Positions 11,628 through 22,744 of a stretch of DNA of 64,000 nt are shown piece after piece; within the stretch, counting starts at the first letter, position 1; each line of letters starts with the position of its first letter. Where the stretch lies: NCBI RefSeq assembly GCF_029784135.1, contig NC_073745.1, forward strand, positions 85,264,666 to 85,328,665, in the 5' to 3' direction. The notes below the pieces were generated by a model. It was not told where the DNA came from. It saw only the letters and a program-made list of their open reading frames with translations, and searched no databases. Both the position numbers and the translations under genes were made by a program. This stretch comes from Toxorhynchites rutilus septentrionalis (lineage: Eukaryota; Arthropoda; Insecta; Diptera; Culicidae).

Positions 11628-12060
11628 AAAATCAAAACTTTGAGCGCTTTGAGACACCCCTAAATCATGTCCGATTGAGCTGAAACTCATTTTTTGGACC
11701 AATAAACAAAATGTTACGCTCGTACGACACCAAGCTCCGTGATCGGGCCCTTCCGTATTCAAGCATTAGCCCAGGTAAGACGTGATTCGCAGCATAGGAT
11801 TGAAATGGTGGATTCCCGATTTGACGAATTACACGTTCACCATCTCAAAAAAAAAAACATCCTATGCAAAATATCAGCTCAATTGGACTTAAGGGAGAGT
11901 GGCGAAAAGCGGTCAAAGTTTGAGTTTTTTGAACATCAAAAAGTAACCCAAGGGGGGAGTAAAGGAAATCGCGGTTTATGAAGATTTTTTTCGATGCCAA
12001 ATGTTTTAAAATGGCGTGAAACGTCGAAATCTAGTGTCATCTAGAAAAAAAATGCCTTAT
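11628..12060. repeat. Further fragments of the same dispersed repeat
   Basis: The stretch holds CCGATTGAGCTGAAACTC near 11671, a CAGCTCAATTGGACTTAAG phrase near 11875, and an AAACGTCGAAATCTAGTGTC phrase near 12020. All are variants of the 8905-9620 and 11154-11627 repeats. No gene is seen. Confidence 0.45.
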
Positions 12061-14254
12061 GTGACTACCTGTTTTTAAAAAATGTTATAAAATTTTCAAT
12101 TTAGTACAACTGTTATTTTCGTCTAGATTTGATGTGTCAAGCTCTGAATGACAACAATTAATCTAAATGACAATGTTGTTCATTATCGGGATCGCTCGGC
12201 ATCAATTTGAAGGCAGAAGCATAAAACTTGTCGACTAACAACAGCTTCAGAGTGATCACTTTCGGCTACGCATAATTCGTTGCGAACCGCTTCAGACATG
12301 TTTACGCGTTTTTTCGCAACCTCCAATCAATCGATCAAGCTGACCAAATACAGCCAAAAATCATGTCTGAAATTGGTCGCAGAACATCTCGATCCATCCA
12401 ATAGCGCAAATATTCTCCCACGAAGGGCCTCCAATCGATCTGGGAAAGTGAAAGGATGACTTTCGATTTCGTTTGTATCGCAATTCCCCTGCATGCAATG
12501 TGATCATCTGTTTAGAGATTTTCCTCTCGGTCCCTTCACCCTCGTCCGCATCAATTGTGTAATCTCGAATTTCCTTCAAACGACAGAATGACAAATGAAG
12601 AGGCTTGTTCCCTCGGGGCTCACGGAGAAGATTCGCTTTGGCGTGAAAGAACGAGCGAAGAAGCCGTGGTGTGTGCAGCCTTCGATGTTTGTTTGGCGAT
12701 TCTGTGCCGTAGTCATGAGAGAGTTCAAGAATAGCTGAGAAGGCAAATCATACGCTTTATGCTGAGACAGTCAGTCAGTCAGTCAGTTAGTCTGCCATAG
12801 TCGATGGGCACCCAACGGGTGAGCAGAGGAGAGGCAGAGAAAGAGATAAACTATGAGATGACCTTTTGCGCCAACAACCGGAGCCGACCGTCTCTTGAGG
12901 CACCATAGAATCAAACAGAGATCGTTGTTTGATCAAAACGATCTTCGGCTCTCGACTACACGGCATCCGAGAAAGGGCAATGAATAACCTCCAACGACGA
13001 CGATGTCAATCGGGCAGTTAGTGTGTTTGCACGGGTACCGAATTCATGCGGGATTTGAAAGTGTCAGTCATAATCCCAGTCAACCATACACGATGGTATG
13101 GAAGCGTATAGTGGCTCCGCCATTTTGCTGCTATATGGCTCCTAGACTCGGGCGCAAGAACCGTTGCTCAACTCAAGACTTTTGTGGCGTATCTACTACA
13201 ACTATTACTACTACTGCTGCTGTTGCCGCCGACGATGGAGAGACCTCTCACTCCTTTCCAGACCGCAAGAAATCGCGCGTCAACTCCACGAAAGAGTCGT
13301 TTGATCTATGAAGTAAAATAAAAAGGAAAAAAAGGCTGGGTAAAATACCCCGTGAAACATAAAACATTCACTTCGCAATCACTCCCCGGCGGTTCGCTAT
13401 AAAATTAAGAAAAAAGATTGTTTTTCGTTATAAACGAGAGTCGAATCAAGCGAAGTAAGAAAAATCTGTATGTGTACACGATCTCGTCCCTTCGCGTCCC
13501 TCCCCCATGGATTCTCTGTCACCCAACTAGCACTTGGATCCCCGAATGAGATGAGGGCGAGAATGTACTTTTTTTTCTACTTCTACTTAGCAAATGTAGT
13601 CACCGCAAAGCCGCAGGCCGAGACCAGCTGAGCATAAGCTGTGAAACTTAGGATTTGCGGCATGTGAAAAATCCAATATGGCGCGCCGGAGCTTGGCTGG
13701 GATTGCGGTTTTCTCCTACACATGGTCATTTGCACAAATCGAATGCCAGCCGCAGCCGGTGAGGGCGTTTTTGCATATGCCCGATGCTGATGATGGACGA
13801 TGAGACGAGGAGGCGTGCCGGAGGAACGAGGTTTAAGAATTTCTACATCGGCTTAGCATATTTTCGTAAGAATGTTCTGTTCGTTCCTCGGGGGCAGATC
13901 AGTTTAGATTAGTCGGAACGGAATGAAATCGTGTGAGGCAATCGTATTCGATACTGTTGTTATTGATGTTTGGGGAAACCTGGTTCTACAGGTTATTTTT
14001 TTCTGACATGTTTTGTAATCTATATTAACAACATATGGTTTGATCGATACTTCATGTTGTATTGCTTTTTTTCATGCTAAATTCATGTATATCATATAAC
14101 TTTTTCCTAAAAGATCCAGGAAAGAATATGCAACATAGAAATATATGGGTGGTTTTATTCTCAAGCATTACTTATTGTCTAGCATTCTAAAATAACATTG
14201 ACACTCTTCCAAATAACTATTCCAGTCATGGCATTTGGAGAATAAGATGATAAT
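12061..14254. other. Spacer without recognised gene
   Basis: This stretch is more GC-rich in places (12600-13560). It has a CAGT-type short tandem run near 12768-12788 and a trinucleotide-rich segment near 13196-13225. An open frame of about 100 codons at 13003-13311 shows no family I recognise and biased composition. It could be a host upstream or intronic region; there is no support for a specific gene. Confidence 0.4.
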
Positions 14255-15071
14255 TTGAGGCTCCTTCTTCGTTCTTCCTGTCAATTTCGACGTGTCGTTT
14301 TTTCCTCTATGCAAACGCCACACCTCATGCCTCTTAGACAATACGACTTCGTTTTCAGACTGTGGCTTCGCATAAGTGCTCGACTCTTTGAAAACTATGC
14401 AATGGGGTTGAGAATCATCTACTATGTAATAAATTTAGTTCATGTGTTCCAGCTGGGGGTCCTCATTTATGGAACTGTGATACGTGTTTTTGATAGCAAG
14501 ATTTTGATTGAGAATTGTTCCAGCCTAAGGAAGCGGCTTGATGCAATATGTCCAGAAATTCGAGTAACTATCTTCGATTTTTCCTGGGAATCCGTTCAAT
14601 ATATCTACCCGGTCAACTGCAAATTGTGCCTTACGTTATAAAATTCTAAACCGATGATCTCTTTTTCTGGAAATGTTTCATTCGATGAAATATTTTCAAT
14701 CTGCCGGAATCTTTGAAATGTAGATTAAAGATGTTCCGTCGCAGTCGAAATATTACAAATTTTAGGAATACATTCAATCTATTGGGTGCCGAACCTGACA
14801 CTGTCCATTCAAATGGAGTTTCTGTTAATCACGGGTGACTTTTTCTAACATGTTCTATTCGACCGGTGTGCGATTCCCAATATGTCTGCGAGACGATAAC
14901 CAAATCAATTGTACCAGGAATGTGAATTGCGGATCGGCAAAGGTAATATCCGGTAGTTTTCATTGTGAGATGTCAATTTGCATTGTTGGTAATCTTACCG
15001 ACGTTTGTTTAAGGATTAACGTATGTATTAAAAATGGTGATCGACATATCAAATTGAAGCCGATGAGCTAG
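14255..15071 (+). other. Two short unrecognised open frames
   Basis: Frames of 128 codons (14255-14641) and 78 codons (14835-15071) lie on the plus strand. The first has a hydrophobic middle (IIYYVINLVHVFQLGVLIYG) that could be one membrane segment. The second has several cysteines. I do not recognise either. No splice pair convincingly joins them, and the AT-rich setting makes chance frames plausible. Confidence 0.25.
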
Positions 15072-15359
15072 TCTTTTCGAAAAAATATTTCACTTGCAAA
15101 AAATGAAATTTCCTATGTTCCTTTTTTTGTCTATCGAGCTACCGCCACCAAAACATCTCAACTTTGAAAAAGTTGAAAACGAAAAAAAAACTCAACTCAA
15201 AAACGAAAAAAAAACTCTCTGATTTTTGAATATATTGTGCGGAAAACCTTAGCTTTTACGAAAAAAAAAATAAAAAAAATTATGGCGCCCTTGTAAACAA
15301 AAAAATGCAGGTATGTAAAATATTTTCTCAAAAAAGACGTTCGTTTTAACTTGATATGT

Positions 15360-15520
15360 GTGGAGGCGATCTGGCGTAGTGGTAACATCCATGCCTCTCA
15401 CGCTAAAGGTCACGAGTTCAATTCTCACTCCCGACATTCTTCCAAAAATGGAAGTAAAAGTGACGAACCAGCCAAATGAGTTGAAAATCACTATAATACA
15501 GATAAAAAAAAAAAAAAAAA
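15360..15520 (+). mobile_element. Short tRNA-derived SINE
   Basis: The head contains a pol III A box (TGGCGTAGTGGTA) and B box (GGTCACGAGTTCAATTC) in a tRNA-like layout. The tail ends in about 18 A residues. A perfect 12-bp target duplication, AACTTGATATGT, lies at 15348-15359 and 15521-15532. The 161-bp unit is therefore a complete insertion that used LINE machinery. The family name is not known to me. Confidence 0.85.
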
Positions 15521-16019
15521 AACTTGATATGTCAATTAGCTGAAACGGTTCAGTAGTTTAAAAGTTATAATTTCGTCGCCCGAAGCGACTTTTCTGAGTT
15601 TCTTGCGGAGCCCAACTTGCCGATAAATTATCAAATGAAGTTCAAACTTAGTTTGTAGACAACTTTTACATGATCTAGCAATATATTTTTTTAATTTGAA
15701 TATGAATTGACAACAATAACACATGCCAAAGTCATATTATATGTGTTTCGCAAAAAGCTACAAACCATCCGCCCTACAAATTAATAAAAAGTATAGTATA
15801 AACATACTAATGATATGGATACAATTTTATTATTTTTCTACATATCCTATAATTACACTTAGGTGCCTATTCTATCAAACTCCCTTTAAAAATCGTATTC
15901 AATTCGAACGAGGAAAGTGTCACCCGGAAGTGTTAAAGAAGTCATTTTTAGAAAAAAGAGAAAATTGGTTTTTCGAACGATTCTAAAATGGAAATGGTCA
16001 GCTTAATGAAGAAATGAAA

Positions 16020-16350
16020 ATGGTGTTTTCGATTTTTTAATGTCAAATGTTTTAAAACAGCAAGAAACGTCAAGATATACTGTTATCTTAAAAAAAATAA
16101 TTTTTGTCAAAAATCAACTTTTCCAACCAAAAAACGACCGTGTGCGAAAAAAAATTTTTTTGATTATTTTTTACGGGATAACAGCAAATCTCGAAGTTTC
16201 ATGCAATTATAAGACATTTTGGCATCAAAAAATTTTTTTGAAAACCCCGATTTCCGGTGATTTTTCGTATTTTTCGTTTGTAGGTCTGATAGATTTTTGT
16301 AAGGTTTATTTGAAATTTTTAGTTTTTTCAACCTTTTTTTTCGGAAAATC
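16020..16350. repeat. Diverged copy of the palindromic A/T-rich repeat
   Basis: Segments such as AAACGTCAAGATATACTG near 16062 and GACATTTTGGCATCAAAAAA near 16213 echo the repeat units at 9250-9320 and 11980-12050. The flanks (15533-16019 and 16351-16969) are AT-rich, with only chance frames and no recognised gene. Confidence 0.35.
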
Positions 16351-16966
16351 TTAACTTAAAAACTATAAGATCTACAAAAAAAAGGTCAGAGAATGAAAGG
16401 TAGGGAATTACTTAGGTTTTCATTAAAAATTATCAAAGATTTTTTTGGTAAAAAAATTCATTGAAAAAAAAATATTTTGGAAATTAAAAACCTTCAATAA
16501 GTTTTTCACATCGGACGATAGGCACATTTACATGGAAAGAGTTGTTCGCAACTTTTTCAACATAGTATTAATGTTTAATTCGTAACATTTTTATGTATAA
16601 ATTATCGCAATTTACATGCTCTGCTAACTTTTCTCTATTTAGAAACATGTCAAGAACATGTCAAGCGTGAGAATTTACACACAAAAATGTTACGAGCAAA
16701 ACATTATTTATTTCAGGAGTCTTCATACAAAAATGACTTATACTCCAAAAACTATAAAAGATAGAAAGTTGATGTCTTCGACAAATGTTTATATTTTAAC
16801 AAGATCTAAAACTTTGTTGAATACAGTATATCGCTATCTTGATTTTAAGCTAAATAAGGATAAGTTACAAAGAAAACATGAAAAAGTTGTTGTTCGAAAT
16901 ATTTTTTTCCTGTAAAAGTGCTCATCTTCCGATGTATGGATGACTTGTTGTAAATTGTAAGTGATA

Positions 16967-17446
<480 letters not shown>

Positions 17447-17447
<1 letters not shown>

Positions 17448-17464
17448 GGCGCAGTCGGTAGGAT
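17447..17464 (+). promoter_or_regulatory. Primer-binding site
   Basis: TGGCGCAGTCGGTAGGAT follows the LTR directly. The same sequence type primes from the 3' end of tRNA-Ser in Drosophila 17.6/297-type elements, from general knowledge of the family. It sets the first-strand start. Confidence 0.8.
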
Positions 17465-17589
17465 TGCGGTTTTAGTTAGAAGTTCGCGTGTGTGACCGAA
17501 TCGACGGCTTATCGATTGTAGTGGCACCCCAAGGACAACTAACAAAACCAAGCGATCAGAACCAGCGAAGGAATATCGCAAAAATTAAG

Positions 17590-17595
17590 GTAAGC
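17590..17595 (+). promoter_or_regulatory. Candidate 5' splice donor in the provirus leader
   Basis: AAG|GTAAGC is close to the consensus donor and lies between the primer-binding site and gag. It pairs logically with the acceptor at the env start, giving a subgenomic env mRNA as known for gypsy-type elements. This is an inference from motif and position. Confidence 0.55.
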
Positions 17596-17600
17596 AAAAA

Positions 17601-17826
17601 GAGACTAGGTATAGTGATTTAATATTTAGTGATTTAATAACGAATAAAAAGGTGATTTTTTTTATAACCGGTACCAAGTGAAAAACTTTATAAAAAGATA
17701 TTTTAATTTCCTAGAGACTAGGTGTAGTGATTTAATATTTAGTGATTTAATAACGAATAAAAAGGTGAATTTTTATAACCGGTACCAAGTAAAATACTTT
17801 TTTAAACAAGGAAATTTTAATTTCCA
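17601..17826 (+). repeat. Tandem duplication in the provirus leader, about 113-bp period
   Basis: GAGACTAGG begins at 17601 and again at 17714, and each is followed by a nearly identical segment containing TAGTGATTTAATATTTAGTG and ATAACCGGTACCAAGT. The two units differ at several positions. They sit where gypsy carries its insulator, but no binding-site match is claimed. Confidence 0.8.
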
Positions 17827-17864
17827 AAATTAAGCGATTTAGGAATTTCAATCGAGGCCGAGAC

Positions 17865-19289
17865 ATGGCAGAGAACCAGCTCGAACTTCTCCAAGCGAGT
17901 TTGGAACAACTGGCCAGCCGTCTGGCCGAGAAGGATGAGCAGATCGCTCAATTACAAATCCAAGCAGCGCAAGGTGAGCGAAATGCTCAATCACTTGCCG
18001 CCCAACTGGCTGCCAACAGGCAAGCGAACCCAGTGCAGGTGATTCAAGTGCCGGAGCAAAGAACGGAATCGATACTAAAATCGTTACAGACGCCCCAAAT
18101 TATTCGGGATCTTCCGTGTTTCGACGGAAACCCGTTAAAATTAAACTCATTTTTAAAGGGGATTGATAATATAATCCCTCTGCTGAATGAGGCACAGAAT
18201 ACTAACGTCTATAGAGTGTGGATTCAAGCGATCCGCACAAAAGTAATTGGGGACGCTGACAACGTACTCGAACTATACGGCACCAACCTAACGTGGGCCG
18301 AGATAAAACAAACCCTAATCACACATTACAGCGACAGGCGTGACGAGGTCTCCCTCACCAGAGACCTCTTCAAATTGAACCAAATCGGAAACGTGGAAGA
18401 ATTTTACTCCAAGGTATCGCACATCGTTTCACTGCTCACAAATAATCTGAGCATAACAGAACAAAATGCAGCCGTGAAACAAGCAAAGAAAGAATTTTTC
18501 CAGGACATAGGGCTAAAAGTTTTCCTCGCTGGCTTAAGAGAGCCGCTAGGACCAATCATTAGAGCCCAATGCCCCACTACAATGAAAGACGCTCTCCGAC
18601 TTTGTATGGAGGAGCAAAACTATAATTATGTAAAATCATATAAACCAATGCTACCACCGAAACCATTTAATCATCCAAGAGCTCCTATTCCTCCAAACAT
18701 ACCTACCCGGCCAGTGAATCCTTTTAAATTTTCAGCACCATACAATGGTCCTGTGAACGTACCCCGTTTTCCACCGAACCCCAAACCAATCAATTGGCAA
18801 CCTAATTTCTCTCCAAACCCAATTCAGAGACCCCCAATTTTCAGAAATAATTTCACCCAGCAACCAAATCCTAATTTTCCCCGCAATCAGTTTGGACAAA
18901 ACCATCAAAATAATTTTCCCAAACCAGTCCCTATGGAGGTGGATCACTCGATCCGAAGTAGGAACGTAAATTACATGAATAGAAACAATAATAACCATTT
19001 TAAACCACGCCAGAATTTAAATCCTTTTCACCCAAGTCCCAACTATCATTTCGAACATTGTGAAGAAACATATTTGCCCGATTATGGACATGCTGAAAAT
19101 GACAATTATGCCTTAGCGAAGGTTGAGGGAAATTACCCAGACTATGACCCCCATAACAACATCTATTCAGAAAATGATCCAAACATTTTCGGAGGAAACA
19201 TCGAAACCAATGAGACATCTGAGAACACAGAAGGAAATGTAGATGATTTAAATTTTCAACCGGATTCAGACAGTTCAAACGGGAGATAA
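17865..19289 (+). CDS. gag: Provirus gag
   Basis: A 474-residue structural protein from the first good ATG after the leader. Residues about 3-55 look like a coiled coil rich in Leu, Gln and Glu. Residues about 75-260 fit a capsid-type fold (PCFDGNPLKLNSFLKGID near 88). The rest is a Pro/Asn/Arg-rich tail that may bind RNA. No CCHC zinc knuckle is seen, which is normal for errantivirus gag. The frame is open and overlaps the upstream part of the pol frame, shifted by -1. The C-terminal end is acidic. Confidence 0.9.
   Translation: MAENQLELLQASLEQLASRLAEKDEQIAQLQIQAAQGERNAQSLAAQLAANRQANPVQVIQVPEQRTESILKSLQTPQIIRDLPCFDGNPLKLNSFLKGIDNIIPLLNEAQNTNVYRVWIQAIRTKVIGDADNVLELYGTNLTWAEIKQTLITHYSDRRDEVSLTRDLFKLNQIGNVEEFYSKVSHIVSLLTNNLSITEQNAAVKQAKKEFFQDIGLKVFLAGLREPLGPIIRAQCPTTMKDALRLCMEEQNYNYVKSYKPMLPPKPFNHPRAPIPPNIPTRPVNPFKFSAPYNGPVNVPRFPPNPKPINWQPNFSPNPIQRPPIFRNNFTQQPNPNFPRNQFGQNHQNNFPKPVPMEVDHSIRSRNVNYMNRNNNNHFKPRQNLNPFHPSPNYHFEHCEETYLPDYGHAENDNYALAKVEGNYPDYDPHNNIYSENDPNIFGGNIETNETSENTEGNVDDLNFQPDSDSSNGR
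19250..19256 (+). promoter_or_regulatory. Candidate -1 ribosomal frameshift site between gag and pol
   Basis: A AAT TTT sits in gag phase as X XXY YYZ, a classic slippery heptamer. From here the -1 frame is open all the way into pol, while gag itself stops 30 bases later. The pol ATG at 19334 would miss the residues before the protease. A downstream RNA structure was not tested. Confidence 0.6.
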
Positions 19290-19333
19290 CAAATTTTATC
19301 CCATATGTAAAATTAAACACGAAAATAGGAGAG

Positions 19334-22300
19334 ATGAAATTTTTGATAGACAGTGGCGCTAACAAAAATTACATCAATCCTGCGAAAATTGCAAATCTAA
19401 AAATTTCCAAACTAAATCATTCTTTCGTCAGAAATATCAACGGCACCCATTCCATTAGCGAATCCGTTGAATTTTCTCCCTTCGATGGAAAACCTCCCAT
19501 CACATTCTTTTTGTTCAAATTTCATCCCTACTTTGACGGACTTATTGGCTATCAAACATTGACTGAACTTGAAGCCGACATAATCACTTCTTCTAACACA
19601 CTTAAATTTCCAGACTATACCATCCAGATGAGTAGGAAATATCCTAATTCCTACGACATCAACTTGAATGCAAATGAAGAGGTTCCTATAAAACTTCCAA
19701 TAGACATACAGAACGGTGACTTCTATATTCCAGAACTTTACTCCTTAACAAACGACGTGAATATCCTTCCAGGACTCTATCGATCAACCGATAATAAAGC
19801 TACTGTCATGATTAGAAATACTAGCCATTGTCCGGTGAAAGTTAATTCAAACAGACCTATTTTTTCCGAATTAAACAATTTTGACGAAGTCTCACCTCCT
19901 GATTCAATGAATAATAACCCTCAAGAACTGCTGAAACAAATCCGCTCAGACCACCTAAACTCAGAAGAACGCCAAAATCTGTTCAAAATAATAAAGAAAT
20001 ACAGCGATATATTTCATCAAGAAGGACTAAACTTGACCTTCACAAGTGCTATTAAACACGAAATTAACACCAAAGATGAAATACCGGTACACTCGAAATC
20101 CTATAGATACCCTTATTGCCATAAAGCTGAAGTGCAACAGCAAATAAGCAAAATGCTCGATCAGGGTATTATTCGTCACTCGAGCAGCCCTTGGTCTTCC
20201 CCGGTGTGGATTGTCCCCAAGAAAGAGGACGCATCAGGGAAGCGAAAATGGCGTCTAGTGATAGACTATAGAAAATTGAACCAAAAGACTATCGAAGACA
20301 AGTACTCTATACCCAATATAAATGAAATATTGGACAAACTGGGACGTTGTCACTATTTCTCTACATTGGACTTAGCTAGTGGGTTTCACCAAATTGAAAT
20401 TCAAGATCGGGACATACCAAAAACCGCCTTCAGCGTGGAGCATGGGCACTATGAATTCCTTAGGATGCCATTTGGTCTTCGGAATGCTCCATCCACGTTT
20501 CAACGCGTGATGGATAATGTCCTTAGAGATTATATTGGCACCATATGCCTTGTGTATATGGATGACATTATAATTTTCTCCACCAGTCTTCAAGAACACA
20601 TTGAAAGCCTTTGTAAAAATTTCGATAGACTTAAAAGATTTAACATGAAACTTCAGTTGGACAAAAGCGAATTCTTGAAAAAAGAAGTTGCTTTCCTGGG
20701 TCATATTGTGACTCCAGAGGGCGTTAAGCCTAATCCCAATAAAATACAAACAATAAAAGAGTGGCCTTTACCTAAGAATGAGAAACAACTCCGTGGGTTC
20801 CTCGGCGTGTTAGGATATTATAGAAAGTTCATTAGAGACTTTGCGAAAATCGCAAAGCCCCTAACAAACTGTTTGAGGAAAGGTGAGGAAGTCCATCATT
20901 CAGAGGAATTTATTGAAGCTTTTCACAAATGTAAAAATATATTAACAAGTAGCGACATACTGCAATACCCCGACTTTACACGAGACTTCATCTTAACCAC
21001 AGACGCCTCTAACCACGCGATTGGAGCCGTATTATCCCAAGGCATAATAGGTCGAGACAAACCAGTAGCGTTCGCCTCGAGAACTCTAACCAAATCCGAA
21101 GAAAATCTCTCAACGATCGAAAAGGAATTACTAGCCATTTGGTGGGGCTGTAAATACTTTCGACCATATTTATTTGGCCGCAAATTCACACTATACACTG
21201 ACCACCAGCCCTTGACTTACGGTTTAAATTTGAAAACCCCCAACAGTAAATTGATCCGCTGGAGATTAGATCTTGAAGAATACGACTATGACATTAAATA
21301 CCGACCAGGCAAACAAAACACTGTTGCCGACTCCCTATCTCGGATTCCCCTAGAGATCAATCTCAACGAAGACACAGATAATAACGAAGACGAAAACGAT
21401 ACCGACGACGCAACCGTTCATTCGGCAGACACGGATGACTCGGAATTCATACCTATGACACTAAAACCACTGAATGCATTTTCAAATCAAATAGTTTTAA
21501 AAATTGGACAGACAGACAGTGAAGAAGTCGAAGAGATTTTTCCACGCGTGTTCAGAAAAACGATAACAAAATTACATTTCGGAGTTCCGACCCTTCTAAG
21601 AATACTACGTGATTACACAAATCCAAAAAAATTAAATTGCATCAATTGTCCAGAGACCATCACACCTTCTCTTCAAATAGTCTACAAAAACTATTTTAGC
21701 CGAAATAAAACTTTTAGAATGAGAATATCCCAAATCACCTTAGAAGACGTCACTACCGAAGAACGCCAGAACGAAATCATACGAGGACAACACGATTTCG
21801 CCCACAGAGGTATTCAGGAAAATTTTCAGCAAATCTCTCGAACATACTATTTCCCTAGCATGAAAAGAAAAATCAGAACGCACATAAGATTATGCGATCA
21901 ATGCAATAAAGCCAAATATGATAGAGCACCTTACAAAATCAAACTAGGACAGACCCCCATCCCAAAACGGCCACTAGAGATTATCCATGTGGACATATTC
22001 ATATCTCAACCGGATATGTTCTTATCCATTGTAGATAAATTCTCTAGGTTCGGAGTTTTAGTAAGTATCAAGTCCAGAACAATACAAGATATAAGAAGAG
22101 CCCTTCTGAAGTTCTTTAGCACTCATGGGAAACCTCAACTTATTGTATGCGATAACGAGCCATCCATGAGATCTATTGAGGTTCGAGGACTCCTCGATGA
22201 CCTAGGCATACAAATATATTTTACACCGACAAATCATAGCGAGACCAACGGAATAGTGGAAAGATTCCACAGTACACTCGCCGAGATTTATCGTTGTAGT

Positions 22301-22726
22301 AGGCATAAGTATGAATCACTATCCAACAAAGAATTATACAGAATTTCTTGCACTTTATATAATGAAACCATACATTCTGCAACTAACATGAAACCCCGAG
22401 AAATCTTTTTAGGTATCAAGGACCAAGATGAAAGACCTCTGGACGCCGAAGAAATATTGGCAAAAAGAGATAAATTATATGACGAAGTCGTATTAACACT
22501 GACCAAAACACAAAGGAACACACATAAACAACACAACCGGCATCTGGAAGACGAACCAAAATTGGTCCCAGATCAGCAAGTGTTACATAAAGTGCAGGGA
22601 ATTCGGAATAAAACGAGAAAACGATATTCAACGGTTCAAGTTGTCGAAGACAGATTGAAAAGCTTTATTGACGACTCGAATCGTAGATTACACAAAAATA
22701 ATATAAAAAGAATAAATAATAACTAA
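19334..22726 (+). CDS. pol: Provirus pol: protease, RT, RNase H, integrase
   Basis: 1130 residues from the first ATG; the open frame extends upstream to the gag overlap, so translation probably begins by frameshift. Protease: FLIDSGAN at residues 3-10. Reverse transcriptase: LDLASGFHQIEI and catalytic YMDD at 408-411. RNase H: TTDASNHAIGAVLS and YTDHQPL. Integrase: H-H-C-C finger ending CDQCNK, then D887 (HVDIF), D940 (CDNEP) and E976 (GIVERF), a D-35-E spacing. All key residues are present. It copies viral RNA and inserts the DNA. Confidence 0.93.
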   Translation: MKFLIDSGANKNYINPAKIANLKISKLNHSFVRNINGTHSISESVEFSPFDGKPPITFFLFKFHPYFDGLIGYQTLTELEADIITSSNTLKFPDYTIQMSRKYPNSYDINLNANEEVPIKLPIDIQNGDFYIPELYSLTNDVNILPGLYRSTDNKATVMIRNTSHCPVKVNSNRPIFSELNNFDEVSPPDSMNNNPQELLKQIRSDHLNSEERQNLFKIIKKYSDIFHQEGLNLTFTSAIKHEINTKDEIPVHSKSYRYPYCHKAEVQQQISKMLDQGIIRHSSSPWSSPVWIVPKKEDASGKRKWRLVIDYRKLNQKTIEDKYSIPNINEILDKLGRCHYFSTLDLASGFHQIEIQDRDIPKTAFSVEHGHYEFLRMPFGLRNAPSTFQRVMDNVLRDYIGTICLVYMDDIIIFSTSLQEHIESLCKNFDRLKRFNMKLQLDKSEFLKKEVAFLGHIVTPEGVKPNPNKIQTIKEWPLPKNEKQLRGFLGVLGYYRKFIRDFAKIAKPLTNCLRKGEEVHHSEEFIEAFHKCKNILTSSDILQYPDFTRDFILTTDASNHAIGAVLSQGIIGRDKPVAFASRTLTKSEENLSTIEKELLAIWWGCKYFRPYLFGRKFTLYTDHQPLTYGLNLKTPNSKLIRWRLDLEEYDYDIKYRPGKQNTVADSLSRIPLEINLNEDTDNNEDENDTDDATVHSADTDDSEFIPMTLKPLNAFSNQIVLKIGQTDSEEVEEIFPRVFRKTITKLHFGVPTLLRILRDYTNPKKLNCINCPETITPSLQIVYKNYFSRNKTFRMRISQITLEDVTTEERQNEIIRGQHDFAHRGIQENFQQISRTYYFPSMKRKIRTHIRLCDQCNKAKYDRAPYKIKLGQTPIPKRPLEIIHVDIFISQPDMFLSIVDKFSRFGVLVSIKSRTIQDIRRALLKFFSTHGKPQLIVCDNEPSMRSIEVRGLLDDLGIQIYFTPTNHSETNGIVERFHSTLAEIYRCSRHKYESLSNKELYRISCTLYNETIHSATNMKPREIFLGIKDQDERPLDAEEILAKRDKLYDEVVLTLTKTQRNTHKQHNRHLEDEPKLVPDQQVLHKVQGIRNKTRKRYSTVQVVEDRLKSFIDDSNRRLHKNNIKRINNN

Positions 22727-22744
22727 TAATATTTTTTCTTTCAG
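22725..22744 (+). promoter_or_regulatory. Candidate 3' splice acceptor for env
   Basis: A T-rich run, TTTTTTCTTTCAG, ends directly at the env ATG. This is a strong acceptor motif, and with the donor at 17590 it would remove gag and pol from the env message. Confidence 0.6.

Noticed and set aside
15365..15436. A functional tRNA gene
   Set aside because: tRNA-like boxes are present, but a poly(A) tail and a 12-bp duplication show it is a SINE.
20372..20749. Minus-strand frame of 125 codons within the provirus
   Set aside because: It is the reverse shadow of the pol reverse transcriptase frame, with no independent signal.
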